DNA of 64,000 nucleotides from Anaspis maculata (GCA_949128115.1 OX421965.1:55236012-55300011), one strand, 5' to 3'. Shown: positions 48,201-59,313, numbered from the stretch's first letter. Notes: generated from the letters alone by a model not told the origin. Program-made: numbers and translations.

Positions 48201-51200
48201 TTCACAATTGCGGCTACAAATAACTTCTAGAGGAGATTCTCCATCAAAAATGGACCAGGAAAAAATACAGCTTCGATGTCTAAAATGCTCCGTCAAAAAG
48301 TTACAGGGTGCATGGTTCCAAGTTGCATTTTTAAAATCGATTTTTTGACACAAGTTTTGAACCATTCAACCGAATTTTGTTCAAATTTGAACCAAAGTTG
48401 ACTGGAATAGATCTCTATCAAACAATAGTAACGTGTTTAAAAAACAAATCAGGGGCGTGGACAATATGGAGGTGTTTCCATTTCCCTTCTTATTTTAAAC
48501 CTCCTAGTATTTTTTTTTTGAATTACATATTCTTAATTTTCGATTCTACGTTCAATTTAGAAAAACAAGTTGCTGTTGCAAAATTCTGATTAGATGCATT
48601 CATTTTCGAGATACCTACCTACTTGGGTTTGAAACTTTGGGAAACATCTTAAAATCGACACTTTCCCATAGCCCAAATTATTTTTTCCTGAAAACTCAGC
48701 GTTTTCCAGCAAAAAAAATGGTGGTTTATCAACTTAAAACACCTAGAAAACTTATTTCAGTTGAGTAAGTAAGAAGCATGACTTTTCTTGGATTCTAATT
48801 TTTAGGCTTTTAAAAGTGACGATTTCGTGATGTTTTCCAAAGTTTCAAACCCAAATATCTCGAAAATGAAGCCTCTAATGAAAATTTTGCAAGGGTTGCA
48901 ACTTTTTTTAATGACCTAACTTTTTTCTATTTGAAAGGTTCAAATAGAAAAAAAAACCTAACACAAATAGCTCTTATATCAAATTTTCTTCATGCATTTT
49001 TGAAGAAAATTGGATTTTCAGGATTTACCATGCACCCTCTGTATACCTATAAATAAATAAAATTACAAAACACATTCAAAGATTCAAACAAAAACATTGC
49101 TTTTTGGACTGTTTGAAAGAGTTTGCTAAAATCTTTCAAAATAACTAACGAAGATAGAGGGGGTCGAAGGACCACCTTTTGACTCTCCATATTTTCAAAA
49201 ATAAAAACCCAATTATTTTTTCTACATTTTTCTGATACTTCTGAAGCATTTCCCTAACTGCGGTCCAATTTCCTACCCCAAGTTTGCAAACACCTGTATA
49301 ATCATGTGTTTACATGGCAATAATAATAGCAGGTACCTACCTCGGTATATTATTCAACGATAGCGAGTAATGATTGCTATTATTCAAAAGTTAAGGGACG
49401 AATGCAGTTTGCCCTTACGGGCTTTGGCTAGATTAAATTGAATACATAATACCGTATGATCAAAAACTTTCTTACTCAAGGAAGGCTGTAGTCCTGGTCA
49501 TTGGCAGGCAAACGAGGCTGATTTTGGCCAGGCCACAGCATCCCTTGAGTAAGAAAGTTTTTCATCATACCTATGGTAATATACTATCATAGTTATTATT
49601 AGTGCCTAAATACCCATACGACCACTCATTGTCTTTTTAGCAAGCTCTCTGCGCTCCAAGTCGAAACTCATTCCTCACCAGTCGACGGCCAGATTCCTTG
49701 CGCCTGTACGACTTCTACAGTTACTGGCGAGAATCTGCAGGAAACTTCACGACTCTGCCTCAACTTTTCAAAGAAAACGGCTACTACACGCATTCCATAG
49801 GAAAAATATTTCATCCAGGAATTTCCTCCAATTTTTCCGACGACTCGCCTTACAGCTGGAGCGCCAAACCGTTCCATCCGAAAACCGAAGCCTACAAAGA
49901 AGCCAAAGTGTGCGTCAATCCCGACGGAACCTCAGGCAGGAACCTTCTCTGTCCCGTCATCGTCCAATCTCAACCTGGCGGTACCTTACCTGACTTGGAA
50001 TCGTTCGCCGCGGCACTCAACTTTCTCGACAGTCATAAAAATATCACCAGGAACAATCCGTACTTCTTGGCCGTGGGGTTCCACAAACCTCACGTCCCGT
50101 TCAAATTTCCTTTGGAATATTTGAGTAATAAAAATGAGAGAATGTTATGGGGCAATAATATGGAATTTAGATATTATTTTTAGATTATCATCCGATAGAG
50201 AACGTGAGTTTGCCGAAAAATCGATGGAGATCGTTTTCGTTGCCGGCTGTTGCTTGGAATCCTTGGCTGGATGTGAAAAATAGAGACGACATGAAAAAGT
50301 TGAACGTATCGTTCCCTTTTGGAACTATGCCAGACGACACAACCAAGCAAATTATCCAGAATTACAACGCGGCTACAAGTTACGTAGATGATTTGATTGG
50401 GCGGCTGTTGAACCGAGTTGATAAAAATAATACGATCATCGTCCTAACCTCGGACCACGGTATGTAGATGAAATCTGTAATCAATTATAATTATTAGTAC
50501 AATGAACCAAGAGCTTGTTGCTTTTTTTTCAATGACAAATTTTGTTATGTTTGTAATTTGTGCTTGTGGCAGCAGGTCTCTCTCAACGGCACATTTTATA
50601 GTAACGAAACCCATATCAGTCACATCACAATAGTATCCGCACAGAATTTCTTAGCAATAGGGTACGGACCTTTGCTGGAAAACAATCTCCGATTTTTAGA
50701 TAATTTGTTTGTTGCGTCGAACTATTTTCTTGAGCGCAGTAATCATAATCGCACACAGGGTCCCTTTCCCCTTTCTAGTTGTTCCCTTCTCCACAGCCAA
50801 TTTATTATTACTGTTACTGTTAGCATCATAGTAAATAGGGAAGAACAAGAAATTGCATGGATGATACGCATTTTTTATTCTGAATTCTCATTTTATACAC
50901 TATTCTGAGTGGATTGCCTTTTTTTCCCCTCATCTCTTTCTTGACTGATGACGTGTATGACACACAATAAACCTAGGATACAAAGATTTTATTTAATCTT
51001 AATTCAAAATTTTAATAGTAATTTACAATAGTAACGCTGATATAGTTTTTGCATTAAGAAAGAATGTTTTGAAGAACGAGCTTTAGTGGGTAATAATTTT
51101 TGAGTAATGTGAAAAACAGATAACGTTACGTGTATCGTAGCACACTTTATTTCATCATCTTCCTGTAATATTGTTTTCAAGAAATAAAGTGAATTTTCAA

Positions 51201-52068
51201 TTCTCAATACCATACTCATGGTATGGTAGGTGTAGTATGCCACGCAAATACCTAATTGAAAAGTAAAAAACAAATCCACAGTGAATAACTAATTTCAGTA
51301 GGTAGGTAGGTACCTACTTAATAGAAAACGTAAAATTTTGGAGGACACTACTTTTTAAGCAAAATCAAAATCTAGGCGTTTCAAACTTTCTGGGTTTCAT
51401 TTTGGATTTTTCAACAGGATGGTCAAGAAGCGAGCACGGCGAATTTTCAAAATTCAGCAATTTCGACATAGCCACCAGAGTTCCTCTAATCGTCAATGTT
51501 CCTGGCTTAAACCATGCCGAGATCAGAGTGAACCAATTAGTGGAACTTGTAGACCTGTTCCCCACGTTAGTCGACTTGACCCAAATATCCGCCAGTCTAG
51601 ACACTTGTGACATAAACGGGACCAACTCAAAACTTTGCACAGAAGGTCGAAGCCTTGTCCCGCTTATGGTGAAATCAGCAACAAACCATGATTATCACGT
51701 AACTGTCATTATTTCTTCATTGAACTATTTTATTGGATTAATTCTTTCAGATTTATAAAAAAGCAGTGTTCAGCCAATATCCCAGACCTGGACCTTACCC
51801 TACCGAGAACCCCGACAGTGACAGACCCAAACTGAAGGACATCAATGTGATGGGATATTCAATTAGAACCAAACGATTCCGGTACACAGAATGGATTAAG
51901 TTCAATCACAAGGATTTTTCAAAAGATTGGAAAACGGTCTATGGCCGCGAGCTTTACGACCACCTGATAGATCCAGATGAAAACCTCAACTTATCTTCAC
52001 GACCTGAGATGGCAGATGTCGTGGAAAACTTACACAAAGAGCTCATGTTGGGTTGGAGATACGCCTGA
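39252..52068 (+). CDS. Ids: Iduronate-2-sulfatase homologue, complete, 5 exons, 525 aa
   Basis: Exons are 39252-39470, 49641-50124, 50184-50459, 51418-51698 and 51751-52068, all GT-AG and in frame. The start [11 protein letters not shown] leads a signal peptide with likely cleavage after SHA (residue 27). Metal ligands D38-D39 sit in [14 protein letters not shown]. The formylglycine-forming Cys77 lies in the sulfatase motif CAPSR, split from exon 1 by the 10.2-kb intron. Then come [67 protein letters not shown] (D325, H326) and [18 protein letters not shown]. This order matches human IDS (550 aa). In the family it removes 2-O-sulfate from iduronate in heparan and dermatan sulfate in lysosomes. 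All main catalytic residues are present. Intron 1 is almost entirely transposon-derived; 39471-40236 shows nothing identifiable. Confidence 0.95.
40502..42467. mobile_element. 1966-bp TIR element inserted in the left LTR
   Basis: AACTGCTCAACAATGAAAGT at the left is inverted at the right. Arms match for about 355 bp (to about 40862 and from about 42113), and TA flanks each end. The other LTR is uninterrupted at the matching place (GGCATACGATTTCGCG), confirming the insertion. No transposase found. Confidence 0.8.
42945..43095. repeat. Minisatellite of about 10-11 bp units
   Basis: Variants of GGGAATACTC repeat about a dozen times (GGGAATACGT, GGAAATACCA, GAGAATACGT). Confidence 0.75.
43290..43990 (-). 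pseudogene. Broken gag remnant of the LTR retrotransposon
   Basis: On the minus strand, an Arg/Glu-rich region (about 43986-43770) precedes a coiled segment ([20 protein letters not shown]) and the capsid-type pieces [18 protein letters not shown] and [17 protein letters not shown]. In-frame stops near 43510 and 43395 and frameshifts upstream break it. This order is usual in Ty3/gypsy-like gag. Direction agrees with the LTRs. Confidence 0.65.
44112..44435. mobile_element. 324-bp TIR element inserted in the right LTR
   Basis: GGTGATTGCATG (44112-44123) is inverted at 44424-44435. The other LTR reads CAACAATTAATTACGC at this point, so the insert is clear. The flank is probably a TA target. Inside, an ATG frame reads [10 protein letters not shown], faintly like the start of a THAP zinc finger, but no finger follows. 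Confidence 0.65.
45233..45349. repeat. 117-bp hairpin element, copy 1 of the AGGCTGTGGCC family
   Basis: Arms: CCGTATGATCAAAAACTTTT, CTACTTGCGGT, AGGCTGTGGCCTGGTCA; complement on the far side. The loop region contains AAACGAGGCTGATTTTGGCC, nearly shared with 49451-49570. TA borders both ends. Confidence 0.75.
46010..46340. repeat. Imperfect array of GGGATATTTTTGGCC-type units in both orientations
   Basis: Units such as AAAATATCCCAGGCC fill 46030-46190 and their complements 46245-46320. The long open frame read across them encodes repeating YFWPG-like words and is a by-product of the array. Confidence 0.6.
46647..48153. mobile_element. TIR element with CAGGGTGT end, about 1.5 kb
   Basis: The left end (TACAGGGTGTTTCGCAATTA, then CCCCATCAAAAATGGA) is inverted at about 48000-48153. 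Internal blocks CATCTCGAAATCGCCACTTT and AAATATCTTGAAAATGAAGC repeat several times in both orientations. No coding frame recognised. Confidence 0.55.
48178..49305. other. Partial repeat copies in sulfatase intron 1
   Basis: 48178-48900 is a diverged direct copy of the left half of the preceding element. 49030-49305 is half of the element found complete at 56981-57647 (GAAGGACCACC, TTGACTCTCCATATTTTCAA). No gene. Confidence 0.6.
49451..49570. repeat. Hairpin element, copy 2 of the AGGCTGTGGCC family
   Basis: It shares the outer CCGTATGATCAAAAACTTT and the loop with 45233-45349. The middle of the stem is CTTACTCAAGGA here instead of CTACTTGCGGT, and the opposite arm has changed to match. Confidence 0.75.
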
Positions 52069-52078
52069 ATTGTAAAAA

Positions 52079-52091
52079 AATAAACTTTATT
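52079..52091. terminator. Bidirectional polyadenylation signals of the sulfatase and DDX49 genes
   Basis: AATAAACTTTATT contains AATAAA for the sulfatase at 52079-52084 and, on the minus strand, AATAAA for DDX49 at 52091-52086. The minus-strand signal overlaps the last base of the DDX49 stop codon TGA. Each 3' end must therefore run into the other gene. Confidence 0.75.
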
Positions 52092-55000
52092 CAATCTTGT
52101 ACTGTAACATTCCCAACATTTTTTTCTTCTAGCGTGTTTGATTTTTCACCAAGCTTTTTATCATTTAACTTCTTTTTCTTTGTCTTTTTACCCTTCGCTA
52201 TCGCCTTGAAATATTTCTTTTCCTCTTCATCCGGATCCAATCCTTCCATGATCCATCTTTTGCGCATATTAATCAGTTTTCGTTCGTAAAACTCACGGGT
52301 ATTCAGCTTGATGTCGGCTTCGATTTTCGTCAGTGACACTTGCTTGAAGATTTTGTCGACTTCTCGATCTGGAAAAGGTTTAAGGTTTAATAAATAAAGA
52401 TTTTTTCCAGACCAAAAAAAAAGCACTCACCATCTATCGTGTACTCTTCTATTGTCGCGTTGATGAATTTTTCAATGGCTCTGAAGAGTTTTATGCCTGG
52501 AGGGGTGACCAAAGTTACTGCTCTTCCTCCTCGTCCAGCTCTGGCCGTGCGACCGACCCTGTGCACGTATTCTTTCGGTATTTTCGGTATGGAATGGTTC
52601 ACAACCAGTTGTACAGTTGGTATGTCGAGACCCCTGGCCGCCACGTCGGTGGCTATCAAGATTTTCACCACGTTCGATCTGAATCGAGTCAGAGATGCCA
52701 GACGCTCTTTCTGTTTGATCATGCCGTGCAGAGCCACATTCTCGAACCCAACTTCATTCAGCATGATCGATAGAGTCTGGCAACGTCTGTAACACAATAC
52801 ATTTATTGTTTAATTTTCTAAAAAAAAAATCAAATTACAATAAAGTTTTCTACTGGGTATTTCAGTGTGCACTTCAATATACAGGGTGATTGCAAAAAGA
52901 GGCTAAAGCTATTCAGTACGTTGTCTCGTTTCGAACATATCAATCTGAGGTGATACTAGACTTGGTTGTGTATTGTGTAGGTACGAGACATAAATCTGAA
53001 GATTAAATCGGAATCTGTTGTGAACGGAATAATACTTTCCCCCGGCGGTATCCGGGAACGTAGGTAATGATTTTGATGGATCTGATTGGAACATTAAAGA
53101 AAAACACCTACAGTAACCTGGAAGACAAGCTGCGTATACAATCACACCAAACAGCACTGTGGTTCAAAAAATCTCAGGGGAGGGTGCAGAATCTTGACCT
53201 CAAGGAGATTCGGTTTTACCTGCCACCCTTCTCAAAAAACACCTCTCATTCACCTATACAACGACGGATTACCTTTTCAGGTTTCATAAAAGCATCTAGT
53301 GGTAACGAAGACATTGCTACGACGAAAACCAAAATGAACTTGAAAGTTCGTAAAACAATAGCACAATAATTTGATTGGAATTTAATTCATCGGGTATGGA
53401 CACAGCTGGTGCCTCAAAACTTACGTCATAAGGTACATGATTTTAACCCTGTAGGTCTAATGTGCGTTGATAAGGATTTGTTAAAAATTTATTTGTCTTA
53501 CATGTCAGACCGGGGGCTTTAGGCTGGTATAGGCTTGTTAATTTTTGAAAAATGTCAAAAATTTATGTCATGAGGTTCATGAATGAAATCAACCAGCTTT
53601 TGTGTGGGAACATCCCCTTAATCAAAAATCGGATCATAGGACAAAATTTTTGGGGACTCTCGGTCCGTAAGACAAGTTTGAAATTTTCAAAAAAGGCCAA
53701 AATTCACCTCCTCCTGGAGACTTCTCCTTTGGCATAATTTTAGGAATGAAAAACGATTCTCACGTGATTTTTTACGCAGGTTTCGAATCTGTCCACAAAA
53801 ATTTTTAATAGTAAATCGCTTACAGGGTGCAACATTGAAAGTTTTTTCTCAAATCGTACATCGAAACATTTAACATGGAAATCGATTCCGTTTTTCATCC
53901 TGATCACAAATATATATCACACTTGATGGGTTAGTCAGCAAAACCCCTCTGAAAAAATTGATAAATTTTGGTCCTTTTTTGAAAATTTTAAACTTGTCTT
54001 ATGAGCCGAAAACCCCCAAAAATTATCAGATTTTTCATCAAAGGGACGTTCCCACACAAAATCCAGTTGTTTCAATTCATGTATCTTATGACGTAAATTT
54101 TTGGCCATTTTTTCGAAAATTGACAGGCTCATACCAGCCAAAAGCCTCCGGTCTGACATGTAAGACAAAGCAATTTTTAACAACCTTATCAACGCAGATT
54201 AGACCTACAGGGTTAAAATCATGTACCTTATGACGTAAGTTTTGAGGCACCAGCTCCCTGTCCAGTAGTTTTCAAGTTAGCTGTTGAACTTTGTTATTTA
54301 ATTGACAACGAAAAAATTCCATAGATTTCTTAAACAAGTGAATATGCCCTCACGTGCGTGAGTCTCAATAGCGCATTTTCTCAGTACCAGGTCTGTCATT
54401 GATAGGGATGAAGTCCAGCTTGAAAATTAAATGTTCATACGAGACAAGAGTAATTTCCAAGTTCCATGTGACAATCCCTCCATTAATAACAGATTTCAAT
54501 ATGGCGGCGGAATCATGAAATTTAGCTTGAAAATAAGAATGATCATACGTGAAAAGGGTAAGTTTCATGAAAATCGTTCCACTAATAAGGAATTTCAATA
54601 TGGCGGCCAAGATGGCGGCGGAATCATGGAATTCAGCTTAAAAATAAGAATGATCATACAAGACAAGGGTAACTCCAAGTTTCATGAAAATCGTTACACT
54701 AATAAGAAAGGCTCCCGGTTAAATTCTCTGAATTTTTGATATGTTGTAGCTCATGAGATACTAATCAAATACCGTGAACCCCAAACTCAAATAATGGACA
54801 GTTTTTCACCCACAGGGGGTTAAATTAAAGTTGAAGGTTTTGACGGCCTAAAAGTCATATTCTGACGTGAATAAAAGCTCTTCATTTGGTTTGTCTTCAA
54901 GTTGTGTTTCATGCTAAATGTATTTATTTGACAGAAAAATATCAACCCCCTCCTCCACCCCCAACCTCTATCTACTATCATGAAATTCGAGATTACTCTC

Positions 55001-58000
55001 AAAAGCCATGCAGATGGCTTCTGTGATTTAAATTATGAATTTTGACATACAAATTATTTCCCACCCCAAATGTTGGGGTGCCGATTTTCCAATTTTCCTC
55101 GGTTAATTTGGCTGAATTTTTGGTATTGTTCACTTCTAATTCTGTTGAACAAAAAATTCCAATGCCAAAACTTATTCGTATGGACAGTTTTCGTTCTACA
55201 GGGGATTTCGTTCTACTGAATTTGAATATTTGAGAGCATAAATATTGAACTTCAGTCCCCTGTAGAACAAAAACTGTTCATAGGAATAAGTTTTGACATG
55301 AGAACTTTCTGTTCAGCAGAATTGGAAGTACACAATACCAAAAATTCTGCCAAATTAACCAAGGAAAATTGGAAAATCGCCACCCCAACATTAGGGGTGG
55401 GAAATAATTTCTATGTCAAAATTCATAATTTAAATCACAGAAGCCATCTGCATGGCTTTTGTTAGTAATCTCAAATTTTATGATGGTAGATAGGGGTTGG
55501 GGGTGGTGGAGGGGGTTGATATTTTCGTGTCTAATAAATACATTTAGCATGAAACATAACTTGAAGAGAAACCAAATAAAAAGCTTTTATTAACGTCATA
55601 ATATAATTTTGAAGCCGTCAAAACCTCCAACTTCAACCCCCTGTGGGTAAAAAACTGTCCATTATTCGAGTTTAATTGGGATTCACGGTATTTGATAAGT
55701 ATCTCATGACCTACAACATACCACAACAAGCTACAAAATAAGACAATTAAATAAATAAATAAATACCAAAAATTCAGAGAATTTAACCGGGAGCCATTTT
55801 CTATAAAAATCGTGCGGGGTCCTTTCAATATGGCGGCGCAACTATGAAATCTAATCTGCCCACTGGCCACCCACGAGGATCTGAGGTATCCATTGGGGAA
55901 AGTTTCAGGGCGCTGGATTCATTCCCCGAGGAGGAGTTCAACTTCTTAGAAGTGGACAAGAAATCTTTGTTTTTCGATAATAATAGTGATAACTATGTAT
56001 GTATAAAAAAAGAATGCCCATTGGCCATTCTTGGGGACATCAGCGGACGAAGTTCCAAGGCTCTAGCTTTATTCCCCGAGGAGGAGTTCAACTTCTTAGA
56101 AGTGAACAGTAAATCTTCATTTTTTGATAATAATAATGATAACTATGCATGGATAAAAAAAAAGCCCATTGGCCACCCTTGGGGACATTAGCTATCCATC
56201 AAAAAAGTTCCAAGGCTCTAACTTCATTCCCCGAGGAGGAGTACAACTTCTTAATTTCTACACGGACAGACAGACAGACGGACATACAGACAGACAGACA
56301 AACCGGCCATATAAGCGTCATTTTCTTACGAAAATGCGCTAAAAAGCGTCATTTTCTTACGAAAATGCGCTAAAAGTTCGAAAATGTAGCTTCTAATCAA
56401 ACTTTTGCAAGAGTATCTCTATTCTCTAGATTGAACGTACCTAGGTACTTGAGGTTCAAAAATTAAAACACTTTCAAAATAGAACTGGGAGGGGGGGAGA
56501 TAGGGAGAAAAGAGCCATTATTTTTGCCCCTGAAAATGTTTGATAAAACGCGTTCGTATTGTTTGATAGGGACTTAATTCAGATATTTCTTTTGAAAATC
56601 TACCTGCTCCATAAGATTCTAATTGGTTCAGCTTCATATTTCCCCAAGTCATACCACCCTTATTGGCTAAAACCACTGAGTGAATATTATAAAGACACTC
56701 AACCAGTGACATTTCTCGAACTGATATGACAATGGTTCAAGCGCGAAGCTAGAATTAAAAGTAATTTAAAATCCAAAGTACAAACCTTATTCTGTGACGA
56801 CACCTGGTCAGCCAGTCATAAAATAGCCAAAAGGTCCGGTTGCGCATCTTCATAAATATCCCCTCAACGTTACCCCATTCCTTAGGCTATTTAGCGAAGA
56901 GGAGGAAACTTCTCTCCACATACTATGTCAGTGCCCTGCTCTTGGAGCAGTCAGACTACCGTACTTTGGGGCTATGTATACAGGGTGTTTGCAAACTTAG
57001 GGTAGAAAATTGGACAGCAGGTAGAGAAATGCTTAAAAAGTGCCAGAAAAATGTTGAAAAAATTCAAGATTTTTTTTGAAATATGGAGGGTCAAAACGTG
57101 GTCCTTCGACTCCTTCTATTCTCGTTATTTTGGAAAAATTCGGCAAACTCCTTCCATCAGACCAAAAAGCAAACTTTATGAACCTATGAACGTGTTCTGT
57201 GATTTTGTTTAGTGTAGGTACAGGGTGAGTCATAAATCTTGAAAATCTAGTTTCCTCGAAAATGCTCGTGAAAAGTTCTAGCGGTTATAAAACTGATGTA
57301 GAGCAACAAATAACACAAATACCTAGTTTCCATATGAAATTTTCTGAATGCATTTTTGAAGAAAACTGGATTTTCAGGATTAACGATTCACCCTGTGTAG
57401 TAAACAGAATTACGAAACACATTCAAAGGTTGAAAAACATTGCTTTTTGGTCTGTTAAAAAGAGTTTACTAAAATCTTTCAAAGTGACGAAAATAGAGGA
57501 GGTCGAAGGACCACCTCTTGACCCTCCATATTTTCAAAAATAAGAGCCTTCAATTTTTTGTCAGCATTTTTCTGATACTTTTGATCGCATCTGAAGCATT
57601 TCTCTAACTGCGGTTCAATTTTCTACCCCAAGCTTGCGAACACCCTGTATAGAACCAGAGGAGATAACAACCAAACCCATAAGTCTTGTACTCGACTATT
57701 TTGAGGCAACGGGGCTTATGAAGTAAACATCCAATCAAGGAGCACAATAAACTGTTGTTTCAGTGCAAGGAAGGGGTACGAACCTAAACCCAAGAGAATA
57801 ATAAAATAAATACCCCATTCCTTCCGTCCAACACGAGGTCCAACCTATTCAACGATTCCATCGTATTCAACGATTTTACGTAAATAAGTACCGATTTTAG
57901 CATGTTAACTGAGGTAGAGTTAAAGTGGGAAAGGGACTGAGAATGAAATGGCGGGAATGTGCGTACTCTAATCACTAAGCAAAGAACGCTAAAAAAATCA

Positions 58001-58841
58001 ACTAACTTGCAAGTATCTGTGAAAACGAGTATGTTGCCTGAAGAATTTTCTTCCCGAAACTTGCGCAGAACTTGGACAAAGTACACATCTTTGGCGTCCA
58101 TAGGACACATGACGTATTGCTGCTTCAACTGTTCGACAGTTGCTACTTCAGTTGGTGCTTCATACACGAACACGTCCTTTCCGACAACTTCCTTCAGCAA
58201 GTTCATGGTGTCAGTGATGGTGGCGGAGAAAAATAAATTCTGTCTATTCTTGGGCAAGGCATCAAAAATCGTTTTGATTTGTTCATTGAACTGGCCCCCT
58301 AGAAGTCTGTCGGCTTCGTCGACCACCACGAACTTCACCCTGGACAAGCTGAAAGTGTTGCAGCTCTCCAAGTGATCGGCCAAGCGACCAGGAGTGGCAA
58401 TTACGACATGAGGATTTCTAGCCAGTTCTAGGCCTTGCTCGACCATGTCCATCCCACCCACGATCACGCAGTGCTTCAAGTTCATCGCCTTGCCGATGGC
58501 ACAGAAATGGTCGGATATTTGGTAGGCCAGTTCTCTGGTGGCGGTCAAAACAAGAGCGTATATTCCGTAAGGGTCTTGACAGAGTGTTTGCATTATCGGC
58601 AAGGCGAAAGCGAGGGTTTTACCAGTTCCGGTCTTCGAAGCGCCGATGCAGTTTCTGCCTTCGAGAATGGGGGTTATGCAGTTTGCTTGCACTGGCGTGG
58701 GGGCTGTGATCCCTAGAATTTTGAGGTTAGGTTTGGTTATTTGTGTTGATATATTGAAAACTTACCAATGGAGGCTAATTGTTCAATTATCCACGGATAG
58801 AGGTTCATATCCTCGAATGATTTTACACTAGAAACACTCAT
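52091..58841 (-). CDS. Ddx49: DDX49-type DEAD-box RNA helicase, complete, 4 exons, 471 aa
   Basis: Exons (minus) are 58841-58766, 58712-58007, 52786-52431 and 52368-52091; all joins are GT-AG and keep frame. The protein starts MSVSSVKSFEDMNLYPWIIE. Q motif Q34 (TAPTPVQANC), Walker A 51-58 (SKTGTGKT), motif Ia TATRELA, GG 111-112, TPGRLADHL, DEAD 157-160, SAT (FFSATITDT), LVFTDTCKRCQT, ATDVAARGLDIPT and HRVGRTARAG follow in order, then a Lys-rich tail. The helicase words ILEGRN, DPYGIYALVL and IVGGMDMV distinguish DDX49/Dbp45A from related helicases. In the family it is a nucleolar ATPase needed for pre-rRNA processing. Motif Ia has Ala where PTRELA is usual. The 5.2-kb intron 2 is made of repeats. 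Confidence 0.95.
53401..54260. mobile_element. 860-bp TIR element in DDX49 intron 2
   Basis: Arms of about 400 bp: CAGCTGGTGCCTCAAAACTT, ACGTCATAAGGTACATGATT, GTCTTACATGTCAGACC are all inverted on the far side. The middle, near 53800-53880, is unpaired. No coding frame. Confidence 0.7.
54440..54716. repeat. Tandem units of about 100 bp containing AATATGGCGGC
   Basis: Two to three units carry GAATCATGAAATTTAGCTTG, AATAAGAATGATCATAC and TTTCATGAAAATCGTT. The same units occur inverted at 60270-60715. Confidence 0.7.
54710..55795. mobile_element. 1.09-kb TIR element inserted in the tandem units
   Basis: GGCTCCCGGTTAAATTCTCT is inverted at 55795. Arms of about 530 bp meet near 55250 (TGTAGAACAAAAACTGTTCA). 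It splits the AATATGGCGGC units, which resume at about 55830. A (TAAA)n run lies inside the right end. Confidence 0.7.
55845..56372. repeat. Tandem units ending in a (GACA)n retroposon-like tail
   Basis: Three units of about 170 bp share TTCCCCGAGGAGGAGTTCAA and TTGGCCA. Then comes (GACAGACAG)n and two 27-28-bp copies of AGCGTCATTTTCTTACGAAA. An open frame across the units only reflects their spacing. Confidence 0.7.
56884..57726 (+). pseudogene. LINE ORF2 C-terminal remnant interrupted by a MITE
   Basis: Before the insertion, RLFSEEEETSLHILCQCPAL and GAVRLPYFG; after it, EPEEITTKPISLVLDYFEAT followed by GLMK and a stop. A Cys/His cluster followed by a leucine-rich end and FxxATGL is typical of the region after RNase H in I/Jockey-type LINEs. 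Flanking frames are broken. The 56981-57647 element separates the two parts. Confidence 0.6.
56981..57647. mobile_element. 667-bp mariner-type MITE inserted in a LINE remnant
   Basis: CAGGGTGTTTGCAAACTTAG at the left; CAGGGTGTTCGCAAGCTTGG when the right end is inverted. TA flanks both ends. Arms contain GAGGGTCAAAACGTGGTCC-like and AAAAGCAA blocks in both orientations. A half copy is at 49030-49305. Confidence 0.75.
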
Positions 58842-59313
58842 TTTGATATCACGGTTTTGTAGAATTCAATCTTTCAAGTTCATTCTGACACATCTGTCAA
58901 TGTCACACCCACATGGCCTCCGAAGTTGCTGCTGTGTCACGTGTCACGTGCAACCAATCCAATCAATGAAATTTGAATTTTATAGGGTGTTCACTGTTCA
59001 CATGTTGGATTGTTGCTTAACCTGATTATCTGTGACCAGACGTCCTTGCTGTGACCTGATTACTGTCAGTTTCGACCGACACGTGGTGCTGTAACTAGTA
59101 TAACCTCACTTTCTTACTTGTGTGCTTGCTGAGCTGAGAAGAAGCGAAAATACGATTTGTCGATTTGTGGATAACAGAATAGTGATAGTGAACATTATAG
59201 AACCTTGCACATAAATCAGGTGCTCGAGAAGACAGCACAGCCCATTTGTTTCCTAGAAGTGCTTGTGGTATTAAGTTATTCTGTGTAATATCCAATCATC
59301 AGAGGATTTAGCC
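58842..59313. promoter_or_regulatory. Shared divergent promoter of DDX49 and RIOK1 with three E-boxes and two CCAAT boxes
   Basis: The start codons are 472 bp apart on opposite strands. CACGTG occurs at 58938-58943, 58945-58950 and 59080-59085; about 0.1 would be expected by chance in this length. CCAAT occurs at 58954-58958 and 58959-58963, directly beside the paired E-boxes. CACGTG is the Myc/Max-type site and is typical of ribosome-biogenesis promoters; both flanking genes have such roles. Confidence 0.7.

Noticed and set aside
55844..56191. 115-codon plus-strand frame
   Set aside because: It spans tandem DNA units whose length keeps frame; linked to a retroposon-like tail, no domain.
58437..58716. 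Plus-strand frames over DDX49 exon 2
   Set aside because: Antisense shadows of the helicase exon.
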